A stretch of DNA of 56,562 nt from Ectocarpus siliculosus (Eukaryota; Sar; Phaeophyceae; Ectocarpales; Ectocarpaceae), in contig FN649726.1 of NCBI GenBank assembly GCA_000310025.1, positions 1,655,027-1,711,588 on the forward strand, in the 5' to 3' direction. This document shows, one piece after another, positions 1 through 13,400 of this stretch. The notes below the pieces were generated by a model, which ran no database searches, was not told the origin of the DNA, and was given only the letters and a program-made list of their open reading frames with translations. A program made the position numbers and the translations under genes. Position 1 is the first letter of the stretch. Each line of letters opens with the position of its first letter.

Positions 1-1402
1 GAAAAGGGGGGGAACAGCCCGTCCGTGGCCCCCCGGGGGGGGCCCCGGAGGGGGGGCTGGAGTTGTTCGCGGCCGGGCGTGTTTTTTTTGGGTGGGGATG
101 TTCGGGGGGGGGGGGGGGGTAATTTCTTTGTCGTCGTCGTGGTTGTCTGGGGTGAGGGGGGGACGCGGCATGCACAGGTTGTACCCACGGACGAGACCAA
201 AGCGACTTGCTGTCTGTCTTCTTGTACAACAGCGGGCGAGACGAAAAGTTCGGACTATTCGTCCTATAAAAACTAATTTCAGCGAAATTACAACACAACA
301 CGACAAGGCACACACGGCCGTGCGCCCCTCCAAAAAACCATCCCTCTCGACAGCTAGCAACTTCACAACGAGCGTGATAGTCGCTTTCTCTTCCATCCCC
401 AACGGCAGCAGCACCATTGCCTCCTCTCACCCTCCCCGCAGGGCCCAGAAGACTCTCCCCTCCGCCGCCGCCGTCGCCCGGGCCGAGCCAGGGGTCCAGC
501 GAGAGGCAATTGAGGTGGTGGACTTCGACGCCCCAGAGGGAGGACATCGTCCCCTCCCTCGAGAACGTGCGAGTCCGCGCGTCTGGCGGTGACGTCACAC
601 CTGTCACAGAAATTCGACACGCACACAACACACCCTCAGTAATAGATCGTGGTCTAAGGAAATGCAAAACATGAGTACGCCCCAGCCCCAGCCCCCGGGT
701 ATAGATAGCGGTGGTCAAAGGTCTAATAACTAACGGTATGCAGAACAAGGAGGATGACTAACCAGCTGCTGGGTCATCCTTGTGAAACATAGCCCTGGCC
801 AACGGCGAAAACCCGGCATATCGCTCCGTCTCGGCATGCGAGGTCAATGGTCTGACGGCTACGGCGTGCGTTTACATGAGTACGCCCCTTCCCCCGGTTA
901 TAGGTGGATCAGGAGGAGAGGGATCGCGGGTACTCTTTTGGTTGCCTCCCTGCCTCGGCCCGTTTCACCATGTTCGACCCACGCATCCGCAAGAGGAGTG
1001 GGAGGGAGCACATACAAACTCCCTACTCCGAGTAGAGACAGTAGCGCCATTAACCTCTGGCACGCAGCAAAATTCCTGCAAGCACAATCTGTATAAAAAA
1101 CATGATGAAATACTTGAAACTCCTGGCCCTTTTCCTATCTGGAGGTCCCCTGCTGCCACCCCCCCTCCCCTTGGGTGAAGAGAAAATGCTGCCACTATTG
1201 CCCCATATACCAAGCCTTAGCCACGTCGCATCGATTGTCTTTCTCGGCTCCCCTTCTCAGGGGAGGGGCGTCCCTTGTGTGTTTAATTCCAGGCACCCAC
1301 GCCAACCACGTCCGTTGTACTCAGGATATGGGGGAGGGGGAGGGGGTCACAGGCTGAGTGACGCGCAAAAACGAAATACAGCGGATGCGTAGGTAGACTG
1401 AC
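1..1402. other. Left contig end and flank, no supported gene
   Basis: The first ~130 bases are long G/C homopolymers and look like a low-quality sequence end. The rest holds only short overlapping ORFs without recognisable domains. A short dispersed repeat lies at 811-890. Downstream exons of the minus-strand RIC1-like gene may lie here, but I could not identify any with confidence. Confidence 0.6.
811..890 (+). repeat. Dispersed repeat, copy 1
   Basis: About 80 bp is clearly similar, in the same orientation, to 34561-34645. The shared core reads GATGCGAGGTCAATGGTCT at the second site and differs by one base here, followed by ACGRCTRCGGC and a downstream ATGAGTAC. The family is not recognised. 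Confidence 0.6.
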
Positions 1403-4400
1403 CTGTTCCGACCAAGAACCCCAAGCCTGCTCGCTGCTCAAGGCGGAACACCACACTCGCTGCAAACCCCACCAAGGGGAACAGACTGGAAAGCGTTCGG
1501 CCGTAATTTGCCCTGCTAAGACTGACATCATTTCATCGGCCAGGCGGTAAACGCGGTTGCCGCTAAACCAACGAACCGCGCACGCACAGCAGCAGCAGTG
1601 CCCCCCCGCTCCTAACACGAACACACACACAAAAAAAATCAGGAAAAACAAAAAAAAGTCACCTCCTTTTCCGTCGCCCTCGCTCACGTCCCCAAGCCCC
1701 TGCTCGGCACGAAGCGTCTCGTCCGCTAAGTAGTCCTCAAGCCTGTGGCTATCGGAGCGGTGGAGCATGCTGTTCGATATCTGGAGCTTGTGCCGAGCCC
1801 TGCGTCCTCAAAATCAGTGCAACAAAAAAAAAAGACGCCCCATAAATTCAGCGGATTTTTTGTTGACGACACAACGAGCAAGGTGGACACAAAAACGAGC
1901 AGGAGACGAGGGTTCGGAGATCGACAAGACCATGAAAATTAGAGAACACGCTCAAAGGCAGTGAGTGTTTCGTGGAAGGTACGAGTCGATCGACGGCATC
2001 AGCACGAGCCTACGACCGCCCCTACTCATCACGTCTGTGTGCTGTGATCTTGGTCGCATCTCGGGTGGCCACTTACGCCCGACCATCGTGTTAACAAGCA
2101 CGATACGCGTGTACACGCGCACATATGTATGTACAACCCGTTTTCCGTCAGCGGTATGGATGTTAGAAGGTACTGAGCAGGGACTGTAACCGTCTCAAGT
2201 GTATAAAGACAAACAACAATAGCAGCAACAACGACAACAACAACAACAACAACAACAATAACAACAGCAAGTGTCGGAGGCGTGTGAGACTCCAACGAGC
2301 CTTCTTCGTCCGATCCCCGCCGTTCCGCGTGAGCCCGACCCCATCCAAGAGAAAACCACAGACACACACACCTGACCCCGCTCGTGTAACGCTCGACCCG
2401 GGCCAGGAGCACCGTTCCATCCGCAAGGGCAACCGCCATCAGGCCGCCTTTTGCACTGAACTCCACGCCCACGGCTCCCGTACCGGCCGTATCGCCGCTC
2501 TCGCCGCCCCCCGCTGCCGCGCTCGACTCCTCGCCGCCGTCCCCGCCCGAAAAAAAAACGCCATCGGTATTGGAGCGGGGGGAAGACAGCGCGTCGACCG
2601 CCGCAGCCACCGCGTTGCGCCCCGTGCCCAGTAGTCTCCACCCCCAGCCTATTTCTTGGTTGTCGCCGTCGGCGTTAGCGAGAAAGGAAGGAGGCGCTGC
2701 CGAGTTGGGTTTTCGGCCAGCGGCGGCGGAGGGCGGGGCGGCCGTAGCCCTTGACCGGTCGGCGACGGCGATGTTGCGGAGCCAGCACGTGGTCTTCGAC
2801 AGCTTCCCCAGGAAGAAGCTGCCGTCTGTCGCCGTAAGCGCTAGCAGCTGAAAGTATCGGGCGTTGCGTTTGCAGCCACCCGGCCGGGGTGTCGTTGTAG
2901 AAGTGGTGGTGGTGGTGGCCGGTGGCGCGGCGTGCCGACCCCGGGAGAACGTCAGTCAGCCGCACGGGTATATTGGGCGGAGGAGAGAAGAGCAAGATAA
3001 CAGAGAAAAGCTAGCTGAGACAAAGAGATTCCATTTTTTATGCACTCCTCTTCAGCGGGAAAACTGTGTGTGTGCGACGTGTCTTTGTCTCACTATTTGG
3101 AGCGACGGAGATACCTACCAAGTAACTCAAAATATCGACTATTTCGTCTCGTCCGTCACCTGCAGCGTGTCGTTGAAGGACATGGACGACGCTCCCTGCC
3201 CCCCGAACCGCCGGGTGCCCGGCTCCGTCTCGCCCTGCTCCAGATGGCCGCCGCTGCCGCCGCCGCCGCTGCTGTTCACTCTCGGCGAGGGACTCGGCCC
3301 CGGTACGATGTCATAACAGCACAGGATTTGCCCCTCCCAGGATACCCCGTAGATCTACATGTAAATAATTTCAACAGAACACACAACGCGTGATACAGAG
3401 ATGTCGGCCATAACTTTGATCGTATACCAGGCCGCGCCACGACGAGGAGATACGTGCCGATTGAATCCATTGCACCAGGTACACCACAGCAACCGAACAC
3501 GACCGAGGAAATTTCCTTGTAGACTCGGTCTAGGAACAACAATAACAAACAAGAAAAATACTTCAGAGAATGTTTGGAGTCTGAGGGAGGCGGGAGGTTG
3601 CATGTATCACGAACGTCTTGGAAGCAAGTGGCGTAAACTTGGAGCGCTTGCTAAGCAAGAAGAAAACAGACTCATCTCCATTGTTGCTTGGCGTACGTCA
3701 CCAAACACTCTCAGCGCGCGAGCTTGCGGACGGCACGCTACTGTGTGAGACAGCAACAGCAACAGCAACACCACCACGACCAACAACAACAACAATGAAA
3801 TCAGCAGCAACAGCAGCAGCAGCTGCTGCTGCAACAACACCAACAACAACAACATCAACCTACCGATCCACTGGCAGTGCCGAGAAGCACGTGCTGCCCG
3901 AACCGCCCGAGGCACATGGCCGACGCCTCCGACCCTATGGACTCCACCGTAGAAACCATCGCGAGGTCCGCTTCCACCGGGTCAGCCCACGCGTCTCGCT
4001 CTTCGCCATCGTTTTCCGCCGCCGTTCTAGCGTGCTGCGTGGACGTCAGAACCCGTCGCACGAGTCATTGGCATCGTGATTGGATGCATACTGGGATGCG
4101 CATAGCCATTACGATTGGGTGCATACCAAGTAGGAGAGAGTTCGGAACTTTGAGGTTTGCGGCGCCGCCATGATTCACTAAAGGGGATGCATAAGGTGAC
4201 GGAAGCGTTTTTTTAGGATCAGATCGGTAGGACGCGGCCTGTGCTGTGGCGGTACTCATGTTTGTTCTCGAGGTGGCCGAGCCGAAATTCAGAAACGCGC
4301 TTCTGGTGCTCTCGTGTTCTTCTACAGACGGGAGCAGACGGAAGCAAAGACAAGGGTGTGGTGACCTTCTAAGGAGCGTGCACGGGATGGAGCACAGCAC

Positions 4401-4460
4401 ACTAGCCGCTTCTGTAGGGAGGTATGTGCTTCTTGACGAAGCGACTCTTCTCTTGGTGCC

Positions 4461-4499
<39 letters not shown>

Positions 4500-5515
4500 T
4501 TACTCGAACACAACCACCGCTCGCTGTTGTTTCATCAGGACACGACATCTTGCACGACGGCGGGGCAATCGCCCTTCTGGACGCGGATCACGCATGGATG
4601 CAAAAAGGATGCAATGCACGGGGTGGAAAAATATGCACGGCGTCATGTTCACGGCGTCATGTTCCTTCCCTTCGCCTGTTGATGTTGGTGTATCATTTGC
4701 ACCAGGACGTTGAGATGGCTGCGGATTGATATGTTTTTGCTCCGCGATCGAACATAGTATGCATAGCTGTGTGCAGGGCACAGCAGTCTAGACTGCTGCT
4801 GCAGGCACGAGGGAGAAGCGCATATGCGTAAGGCAGTAGAACAAAGAAGAAGACGGAGTCATCCTTCTTCTGTATACATCAACCTATTACCATGTACTAC
4901 AGAATAGCACGCGGTAGCAGTCGCGTGCGCTAATACTGTAGCGGGTGCGGTCAGAACATGCAGAGGACGATTTGTTCTTGCCCACCGATTCTTTAGCCCT
5001 CCGCCGGCTGTATCACGAGCGCTGAAACTGCTGTTTATTGTATGCAGCGAATTTTGTAGGAAGCTTGTTCTGCATGTTTGCACGGCAGCACCTCTCCTGC
5101 CGCGGCAACGTTAGCCTGTGCTAGAGCCCTCTCCTGCTTCTGTATGCCTCGCTCAGCACAACAGACGTACCTGAGGCTCGATCCAGTCCGGCAGAGCAAA
5201 CCTCTCGCTCGCCGGCCTCGCCCCGGCTCTCCGCTTGACCGAAACCAGCACCAGCTTTCCAGCAGACGACACAATTCCGAGCAAACTCGAGTCTCTTTTC
5301 CACAGCAGGCTCGTGCCTGCTAGGCCACGCAGCGGAAGCGTCAGGGTGCCCAGAGGGACATGGTCCTTGCCGCCCGACCAGAGGCACAATCGCGAGGTGG
5401 ACGCTACGGCAAGCAGGGACCCGGACGGGTTGAACGCGACCTCGAGGATTTGCTCTCCAGGCTTGGGCTCCGGGCGCAAGGATAGCACCTTCGGGCAACC
5501 ATACACGAAGTACAT
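1403..5515 (-). CDS. RIC1: RIC1-like WD40 protein (Rab GEF subunit), partial
   Basis: RIC1 pairs with RGP1 as the exchange factor for Rab6/Ypt6 on Golgi membranes. The start is ATG at 5515, giving MYFVYGCPK, which matches the MYF...WPK start of RIC1 proteins. Phase-matched exons: 5171-5515, 3864-4034, 3160-3333 and about 2377-2847; less certain are 1663-1780 and 1403-1611. WD40-like strands are visible: LLAVASTSRLCLWSG and SSLLGIVSSAGKLVLVSV in exon 1, VLLGTASGSV in exon 2, LLALTATDGSFFLGKL and GGLMAVALADGTVLLARV in exon 4. These line up with the N-terminal beta-propeller of RIC1 as I know the family. Exons 1-3 join in phase 0. The last two exons join in phase over a very short (51 nt) intron but carry no recognised domain, and the rest of the C-terminal half was not found. 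The gene is divergent from the centrin-like gene. The family assignment is fairly likely; the 3' half is weak. Confidence 0.6.
2150..2270 (+). repeat. (CAA)n-tailed dispersed element, copy A
   Basis: The stretch TTAGAAGGTACTGAG, a purine-rich GGGACTG block and TGTATAAAGACAA is followed by a (CAA)n tract to about 2270. The same order of blocks recurs at 20070-20133 and 55300-55367. This copy is antisense inside an intron of the RIC1-like gene. Confidence 0.6.
4466..4497. repeat. (GA)n microsatellite
   Basis: A pure run of GA dinucleotides inside intron 1 of the RIC1-like gene. Similar tracts occur in introns at 7218-7248 and 55791-55816. Confidence 0.95.
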
Positions 5516-5804
5516 GGTCTCGCTCCCTCTCCTCTGAGATGCCTTCTGCACCCCTCTGCTTCGCTGCTGCGGTGGAGCAGAGCGGACGGCGGAGGGCGAG
5601 TGTTCCCGTGTTCCGTCCCCAGTCTCGCCGCCAAGGGGCCCCGCGTGATCATGTACCATACCTCCTATCCCCCGATGTACAGCAGTCTTTCGGAGATGAC
5701 GGAGATCTGGGTATAGGCACATCCATCCGCTCGCTGATGGCAGCTGTAGGGCGCCGTCACTGTTGGCGCTACGCATACATTGCTCACCGTACAAGCGCGC
5801 CTCA
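5516..5804. promoter_or_regulatory. Putative bidirectional promoter, RIC1-like / centrin-like
   Basis: These 289 bp separate the two divergent start codons (ATG at 5515 on minus and 5805 on plus). The interval has no supported coding exon and no obvious TATA box, so a shared TATA-less promoter is inferred from position only. Confidence 0.5.
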
Positions 5805-7217
5805 ATGTCGTCACGGAAGACGGCCGCGAAGGCTGATATCCCGGATATACATCCGGAGAGCGTAGAGGAACTACGGGAAGCATTTGACCTGTTTGATACC
5901 AAGGGGGCGGGTGCGTGATGAGAGCCAGCCGTGCACCGAATATCCAAAGAGAACACTGCTGTATATTGTACTGTTTTCATACACACATGCAAATATCACC
6001 CCACGCAGGTTTTCGAGTTGCTGGGAGAACCTCATGTCGAGAGTGAGTGTAGTCTGGATGGTGGGATACTGTCATTACCTTGCGTGGGAACGTCTCATGT
6101 CGAGAGTGTTCCATCGGCAAAAGCTGGAAGATGTAAGATTATCAATCAATGTCATTTCCCTTTGCGATCTTCCATTCCGCGGGCGGGATTGTTGGATGAC
6201 CAATAGACTATACCTCAGTGGAGAGAAGAGGTGTGCACAATCTAGCAAGGTGCTAGAAACGCGGTTCGTGGCAGGTATCGTTGACGCGAAAAAATCGAAC
6301 GCAACCACTTTTCATGCGTCTTCTCACCCTCTGCTCTCACAATCAATCGTATTATACGTTCTGTTCGTTTTGTCTTGTCCTCCCTTTTGGGACGAGGGTT
6401 GGTTCCAGATACGATCCATCGCACGCAGCCAAGTGTGCCGTGTGTACAACTCAATCGCCATCTAACTCATCTATCTCTCTCTCTATGTCTGTTGTCTTAT
6501 TATTTATTTTGTTTGTTTTGACAGGCGAGATTCCGATGTCGGAGCTAGTTGATTCTATGCAGACGCTTGGCTTCCAAGACAAAAACCCGATGATGTTTGA
6601 GCTGATGCAGAACATCAGCTCCAAAATGAAAGGGGGGCCCATTACCTTTGTCCAATTCGCTGAAGATCTGGCGGATCTGATCGTAAGCACCGAATGCCAT
6701 AGTGTATTTATGTGGAGCGCCAACCTACTATCTGCTGTGTATTTCACACAATAGGCATGATGAGCCGCGGGCGTCCTATGCGTGCTATAGGATTGATTGG
6801 TCCTTTCCCCAAAACAGGTCTGTCTGCATACGTAACATGGTTGTCTACGCAACGTGTTTACCACGATCGACAATGGATATATTGAACCGCCGTAGGCTCT
6901 AAGAATTCATCGTCTCCGGATTTTGAACCAGTTAAAATGAACTTTCGTACAACGAGTTCAACCTTGACACCGCCTCAGCTGACTACATGTACCAGTACCT
7001 GTTATTCCTTGCGCCATCATGAGACTTTTTCGATCGCGCGTGTTTACACCCAACCCATCAGAGAGACGTCAACCAAGAGAAGGACCTGAGAATGGTCTTC
7101 GATATGTTCGACACAGAAAATACAGGCAAGTTTTCACAAAGAACTTAATGTTCCATACACACCGTTCTTGGTATTGCGCGGCGTTGTGAGCAAAAAGGTG
7201 AGAGGAGGGGAGGGAGT

Positions 7218-7257
<40 letters not shown>

Positions 7258-8617
7258 AAAAGAATCGAAGGAGAACAGTACAGGCAGACTCGTGCCTTAT
7301 CACTTCGCCAAGAGAGGCGACATCATCAACATCCCCAGTGTGTGTGTTTGGTTTTCGTAGTAACCAAACCTTGCGATTCCGGGTAGTAGGTAAACTGACT
7401 GTTCATCATATATATGCAACCAAGGCCCGCACGCACGCACGTACGTGTGGGTAACCTACAATGTGTCGCGCGGAGACCATGCGCAAATTTTGTGCCGCGA
7501 CGGGTTCTATCTCTCATCGAGATTGAATGGTCGTTGCTTGATCCGGTAGGGAGCATTAGCCTGGGGAATCTCAAGAAGGTGGCGAACGAGTTCGGACATA
7601 CGATCAGCGGTGAGAGGAAGGAGAGACAGGGGGGAGTGAATGTACATATTATATATATAGAGAGAGAGAACGGCGAAGAGGTACGACGAGTGATGATATT
7701 TTGGCGGCATCCCCCCCTCCCATTGTTGATGGAACGTACACGAAGAAACTGACGAGAGGTGTGGGTGTCGTGCGCTGCCACTTCATGAACTTTCGCGTCT
7801 GTCTTTATTCTCTTGTCCTTCTCTCCTTCCTTGTTTTTTCATATTATTAGAAGCCCCTCATCATGCAAGCTGCCGACACACACAAGCTGCTGCTGTCGTT
7901 ACACACCTGACTGCAAAATCTTGTTCATTGCACCACCGACGCGCTTGCTTTCGATCTCCTCGCCGCACATGACAGATGCCGAGCTCATGGAAATGATTTC
8001 CACCGCAAATTACGTAGAGGGCTTGGCGGACGCAGACGAGCAACTCTCCAACGAGGTACGGAAAACGACACAACCAACTGTCTATGTATCTAAGTAAGTG
8101 CACTTGTTCACGCACGGGGTGAACGTGCTGCGTGCTACATCTTAAGGGTACGCGTGGGGGAAACATTGTGTGGGCTTTTCTACGTTCGGGCGCATGCTTA
8201 CGTAGGAGATAGGTGGGCACTTTTGTTCAACGATTCTTAGCCGCCTGATTTCGTTGTGACCATAGTCAGCCTAGGCCTTCTCCTGTACGCCACCTCCCCA
8301 TCAGATTGCGAAGAAGCCGATATCCATCGTACACATCCCTCTTCTTGCCCATGTGCTGTGCGCGACATTTTAGGTTATTCGCCGAGGATGCACCCTCCCA
8401 CCCCGTTCTTCACTTCACCTGTGCTCCTCCCCGCGTCTGAAACACTCTGCCCCAATGGATCAATAATCAGGTTTCCTTCCCCGACTTCTACAACCTCATG
8501 ACCAAGGGCCGTTCGTCAGCATCAGCCGCCGAGGCCTCGCCCAAAACCCCCGGGGGGGGCACCACCCAGAGTAGGAGTAGCAGCAGCGTTTTCGGGGATG
8601 TTGGGGTGGGGGCATAA
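5805..8617 (+). CDS. Divergent centrin-like EF-hand protein
   Basis: Six phase-matched exons (5805-5910, 6525-6682, 7062-7125, 7550-7609, 7976-8055, 8471-8617) give 204 residues starting MSSRKTAAK. Centrins are calcium-binding proteins of basal bodies and contractile fibres. EF-hand 1 lies at residues 31-42 (DTKGAGEIPMSE) after LREAFDLF, as in centrins. EF-hand 3 lies at 105-116 (DTENTGSISLGN), where Asn at position 12 followed by LKKVANEFG is typical of the third centrin hand. The expected second hand (around KMKGGPITFVQF) and fourth hand (around VSFPDFYNLM) lack loop acidic residues. A Ser/Thr/Gly-rich tail replaces the usual short centrin C-terminus. The third intron starts with GC (ACAG|GCAAGT), not GT. 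The gene is convergent with PRMT10. The family call is good; it is probably a lineage-specific paralogue rather than canonical centrin. Confidence 0.8.
7218..7248. repeat. (GA)n microsatellite
   Basis: A GA dinucleotide run in intron 3 of the centrin-like gene. A shorter TATA/GAGA tract follows at about 7650-7670. Confidence 0.9.
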
Positions 8618-10494
8618 CGACCAGCAGCTAACCAGGAGGATCGTCGTGACGCCTGGTGTGCTGGGGGTGGGTGGGATTCGTGTCGGTTTTGTGTATCATC
8701 TTCACTTCGCATTCCAAGAAGAGGAAGCGCCACTCTCCCCCGCGACAAAATAAATGGCAGGAAAAACTCTCCCTCTGTTTCCACCGTTCTTTTATCTTCA
8801 TTTCTTCCTGCCGAGCGATAAAGCCACCCCGCTCTTCAAGACCACAGGCTCACATCAACCGTCTTGGCGCAATTTACCGCCGCTCGGCAAGACTCTATAT
8901 CACTACAAGGATTACTTTCTCAATCTCACTCACCTGCACCCGATCATATGCGTACCAATCAGCCCACCCGAGACACAGAAACACCCACCCACCCTTGCCT
9001 AGCTTTCCCCAGATATGACATGACACGGATGGCAGGTGTAGTACGGAACCACTGTAGCGCGCATACAAAAGGATAGGATCTTGGGCGGAGGAGTATCTTG
9101 TCCATCGTTGGACAACGAGAAATCCCGCTCTGGAAGCCGACTCTTCCAAAAGTCACCGGCTGAAACGGGGAGCGGGAGGTCTTTCGACTACCTAGGCCTC
9201 GCTCTTCCGGCGACTCCGACACTTGCTCTTAATTTCACGAAAGAAGGCTGCCTGCCCTCGGACGTGGGTGAATACCGTCACCACCTAGGTTTCCTTCAAA
9301 CGACGAGGCCTAGCCTGAACACACCTTCAACAAGCTCTCCCCACGTCCAATACAATACAGACAGCAAAAATGCGGCGTTCTGCTGCTGCATTGTATGCAA
9401 TGTAACTAGTTTATTCTACGCCAGCAAAATCTTCCTACGTCATACTCCTACACAGACAGCGAACGCGAAGGAGGCGTTCTTCCTGCTGCTTGTTGTATGA
9501 AAACCAGTTTATGCTCCCCTGGACACACGTACTGTAACTCATCACCCCACTCCCATCGCCGATAGACTGCAGGACACACGGTCACAAGTCACACCGAGTA
9601 CGAAAAACCCTACGGGGGGGGGCTCCGCAGTATGTGCCACGTTCTCGCCCGGACACAAAGCGCAACACCCTCGGGCCCGCTTGAGGTCAAAAGTATTACT
9701 TCGGTAGACCTTAAAAAGGCATGCCATGGCACAGAGAAGTTAACTATGCGTGCCGAGCTCAAGAGCAGCAAGTGCAGTAGCGCTCGTGGCAAAAAAACAA
9801 GATATGTGTACAGCACCCCCCACGCAGCCGTGATGTTCAAAAGGCCCAAATATTCCATCCAACATTCCGCAGTCCACTCGACGCTTTGCGCCCGCAGGGC
9901 AAACGGCAGGTAGGTGTGGGTATCTTCGATACTTTCTCAGGCAACCCACACCGACGTCGCCGAACTTTCTCAAGCGCGTAGAAAATCCCTCCTGCGGTGT
10001 AGGCAACGAAAGCTCGCGGATGCCTCGGAACGCACATCGCTCTGACAAAAAGTCGCTACGTACATCTACTTAAAGTAACAACAAATAGACACAAGCCGGG
10101 TAGGTACACGCACACACACATACAACACCCGGGGTCGTTACACCCAACAAAACGTGAAACCAAAGCGTTAGCTGCCGTCACCACCCTCCTCCGAGCACCG
10201 CCTCCGCGTCGTAGAATGCTGCCTTCTCCCGTACCGTCATCATTCTTCCGGAGCTGGCTGTCGCAAAGGCTGTCGCAAAAGGCTGTCGCAAAGGAGACCA
10301 GCCTCCCGCGCTCCGCCATAGCACGCCGGGAAACTGAGCGCAGTTTCGCCACTGCTAGACCCTCCTCTTCCTACCAATACCGGCCTCAACCTGTACATGT
10401 ATCAGACCACACAGGGCTGTGGCTGGCCTTTTCTTGCTCCGAAAGGCTCGGCCGCTTCTTCGTGCTGGGGGTGTTGTCGGGTCACGAGCGGTGT
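8618..10494. other. Convergent intergenic region, no supported gene
   Basis: This lies between the 3' ends of the centrin-like gene and PRMT10. Open frames here are short and without recognised domains. Two segments starting ACAGACAGC (about 9359 and 9453) form a diverged direct repeat, both continuing into a GGCGTTC...CTGCTGC stretch. A short GGCTGTCGCAAA run is repeated at about 10256-10291. Confidence 0.6.
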
Positions 10495-13400
10495 TTATGG
10501 CATGGCGTATTTCACAGACACCAAGGGCGACTTGTCCTCTCCGGTTGGAAGCACGTTCTTGTGCTTGATGTGGACGTCATACTGCGCCCCAAAAGAGAAC
10601 GCCAGGACCCCGACACACAGACGGGTGAGACGGATGTCAGGCCAGGGGGAAGAAGTCAACCAATCTCAACGATGGCACACGCTCTTCTGGACAACGAACC
10701 CCTTCATACACACATGTCTTGCGACGTGATATGTCAAGAAAGAAGGGACCAACGAGGCACGCGCGTCCAAGCCCCTTTTGGAAAGAAGAGTCTGGCACTT
10801 TCTTTCTCATGCCAACGAGGTCGGCGAAAAAGCCTGGCAGCAACATTTTTCCCGCTACGGAATGCGAAGCTTTCCTGATGATTTCGGACGAAAAGAGGCC
10901 ACCCCCGTGGGTAACGTCATCGATCATTTTTACTCACCACTTTTTCTACGACCGCACCTTCTACCAAAAAAAAAAAAGAGCACTCACCAACCGAACGTTC
11001 TCCTTCTGCCTCTTGACCGCGATCGTGCCCTCCACCTTGCCCCCCCCGACCACGTCGTGCGGCACCTGCAAGTGGAAAACCTGCTGCCCCCAGTGCGTGT
11101 AACCGTTCTCCGGGCCGGTGGAGAGGGTGACCGGGCAAGGGCACGGGTTGGCTTCCGTACCGTGGAAGTCTGCCGTGAACCATCCCGCGAACCCGGAGAC
11201 CCTGGCGTCTTCCTCCAGCGGGATGGACACGTTCGTCTCATCGACGCCCTGTGTTGAGGCGACGGTGGCCGCGGAGGGCGAGAGAAATCGGTTACCCACC
11301 AAAAGCACGAAGACAAGAGAGCGCAAGAGGGAATCGCCGTCGCAGGAAGGGACGAAGGCCAACGTTGCCACGAGCGATCAATAACCGTAGTCCCGACACA
11401 GACCGCAGCAGCGCGACACATTCCCCGACACACACATTAAATACTCTTTTCACCTGCACGTCCTCCAGCGTGCACGTGTGCATGTCGAACGTCTGCACAA
11501 CGGCCGGTTCTCCCAACACCTGGCCCTTGTCCAGCTCCGCCCAGAAGCTCGACAGGATGTAGTACCCCCGCTGCTCCTCCTCGTACACCGCCTTTTTAGG
11601 GTCACCAGGCATTCGAGCGATGGGGTTAAGAACCGACCAGGCTGAAAATCATGAGTGCCGGCGAGAGACAGCCCGGGAGAAACACGGCATGACGATCATG
11701 CGCTCATCGACAAGACTTGACAAATTGGCTTGGCTGGCCCCTCGTTCTTTACCTCCTCGTACGCGCCGAAAAAATGTTGTTACTATTAAACGCCAAAACG
11801 CTTTGGTCTGGGAAAAAAAAAACGCTTCGTGTTTGATGCGAGACGTATTCCTGGTTTCGCCGCCTCGTGCACCGGCTTCCTCGAACAAACATGCACATTT
11901 TCATAACAGCATGCACACCCCGCCCAGCGCGGGGATTCCGACGAAACTCTCTCGGCTGGGACAGAGTTGGGCAACAAAGTAACACGACAGCCGGACTGCA
12001 AAGGCTGGTCGAGCATATACAACCGAATCACCTCCAGCACTGTCATGTCCACGCCGTAGAACTCCTTCGTCTCCCCCTTGAAACTGTACCAGTCCTGCAT
12101 GGTTCGGATGTACTCCTGCTGCTTGGACAGCCGGTCCTGATTTTTTTTTTGTCACAGACGCAAAACGGCACGGGATTTATTAACGACCGGAGCAGACAGA
12201 AACCGCAGGATGCGAAAGCTTGGGATTTCGCGCGCGCGCCTCACTGCTGTCAATTGCGCAAGGATAACGACACGACGTTTACCGGTTGTTCGCGAGGCCG
12301 AACACCGTGACGTGCTTGCGTCTCGGCAGGAGGAACCAGTCTGCCGGCCCCCCATCTCTTCAGCAAGAGATGAACACCGGTTTTCAACACTACACGAGAA
12401 CAACCCGACCAGCAAGAGGGGGAGAGCTTTTCAAAGGCAACCAGCTGTCCGAACTCCACAGCATAACAAGCAGTCTGCTGAAGGGGCCCTCCATCTGGAA
12501 ACGTCGGAACACCCCTGGGCTACGCTGCAATCTTGGTCGCGGGGGGGGGGATGGGCCTTATATGTCCCCGGGCGGGGACATTTTGACAAAATCCCCGGGG
12601 TTTCGAAGTTTTCGGGCGCTTTTTTCAGCGCGCGCGCGCGGGGTCCCACACAGGCCTAGTGGAAATTATGGAAACGCCCCAAGAATACGCGTCAATCTTG
12701 GTCGCGAGGTCTAAAGTATGGTGTAGGAAATAGTATGACGACACGAAGCCTACAAATGAAGAGATTTTTATGGGTTTTAGAATGCGGCACGACAGTCTAT
12801 TCAATGAAGAGTATATCGGTTTTACTATGGACACACTGTATCCTACACAACAGATTGCTGCAAGCGTGCCGCCTAAAACCCCCTATATTGCACTGCAATC
12901 TTGGCCCGGGGGGGGGGGTTCCACGGTTTCCACATGGAGAGCCCCTTCGTCTGCTAGCCTGCTAGCCTGTTCGTACATACAGCTGAAAGAAAGAGCCTCT
13001 CGAGCAATATTTTTCAAGTATCAAAAGCCTACAGCAGATGAAAGAAGCGCGTTCACCGGCCTCTACGCATGTCAAACACCTTCATGGCCACCGAACAGCC
13101 TCAAGCAAAAAAAAAAAAGCACGCCTCTGCATACATGTTGCAAGGCTGGGGATCAAGGCAAGGACAGGCCTCGCTGGACGACGGAAAGAAAACCGAAGCC
13201 CACGGCTCTCCACTTCAGGACTGCCGGAAAACACCACGAAAGAACCGGAATAATGAACGCGGCGGCGACTTTCTTGAGACCATAAGTCTAGTGCGCTTTG
13301 TTGCGTGTCATCTTCCTGGCTTACTACTTCTGAATCCGTGCCTGCGACGCGAAATTCTCACCTGCTCGTCGTTGACGAGCCCGAACCTCATGGTTTTCCA

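Noticed and set aside
1-130. G-quadruplex-like G runs at the window start (and at 56430-56562)
   Set aside because: Both lie exactly at sequence ends and alternate in blocks of C and G, more like base-calling failure than biology.
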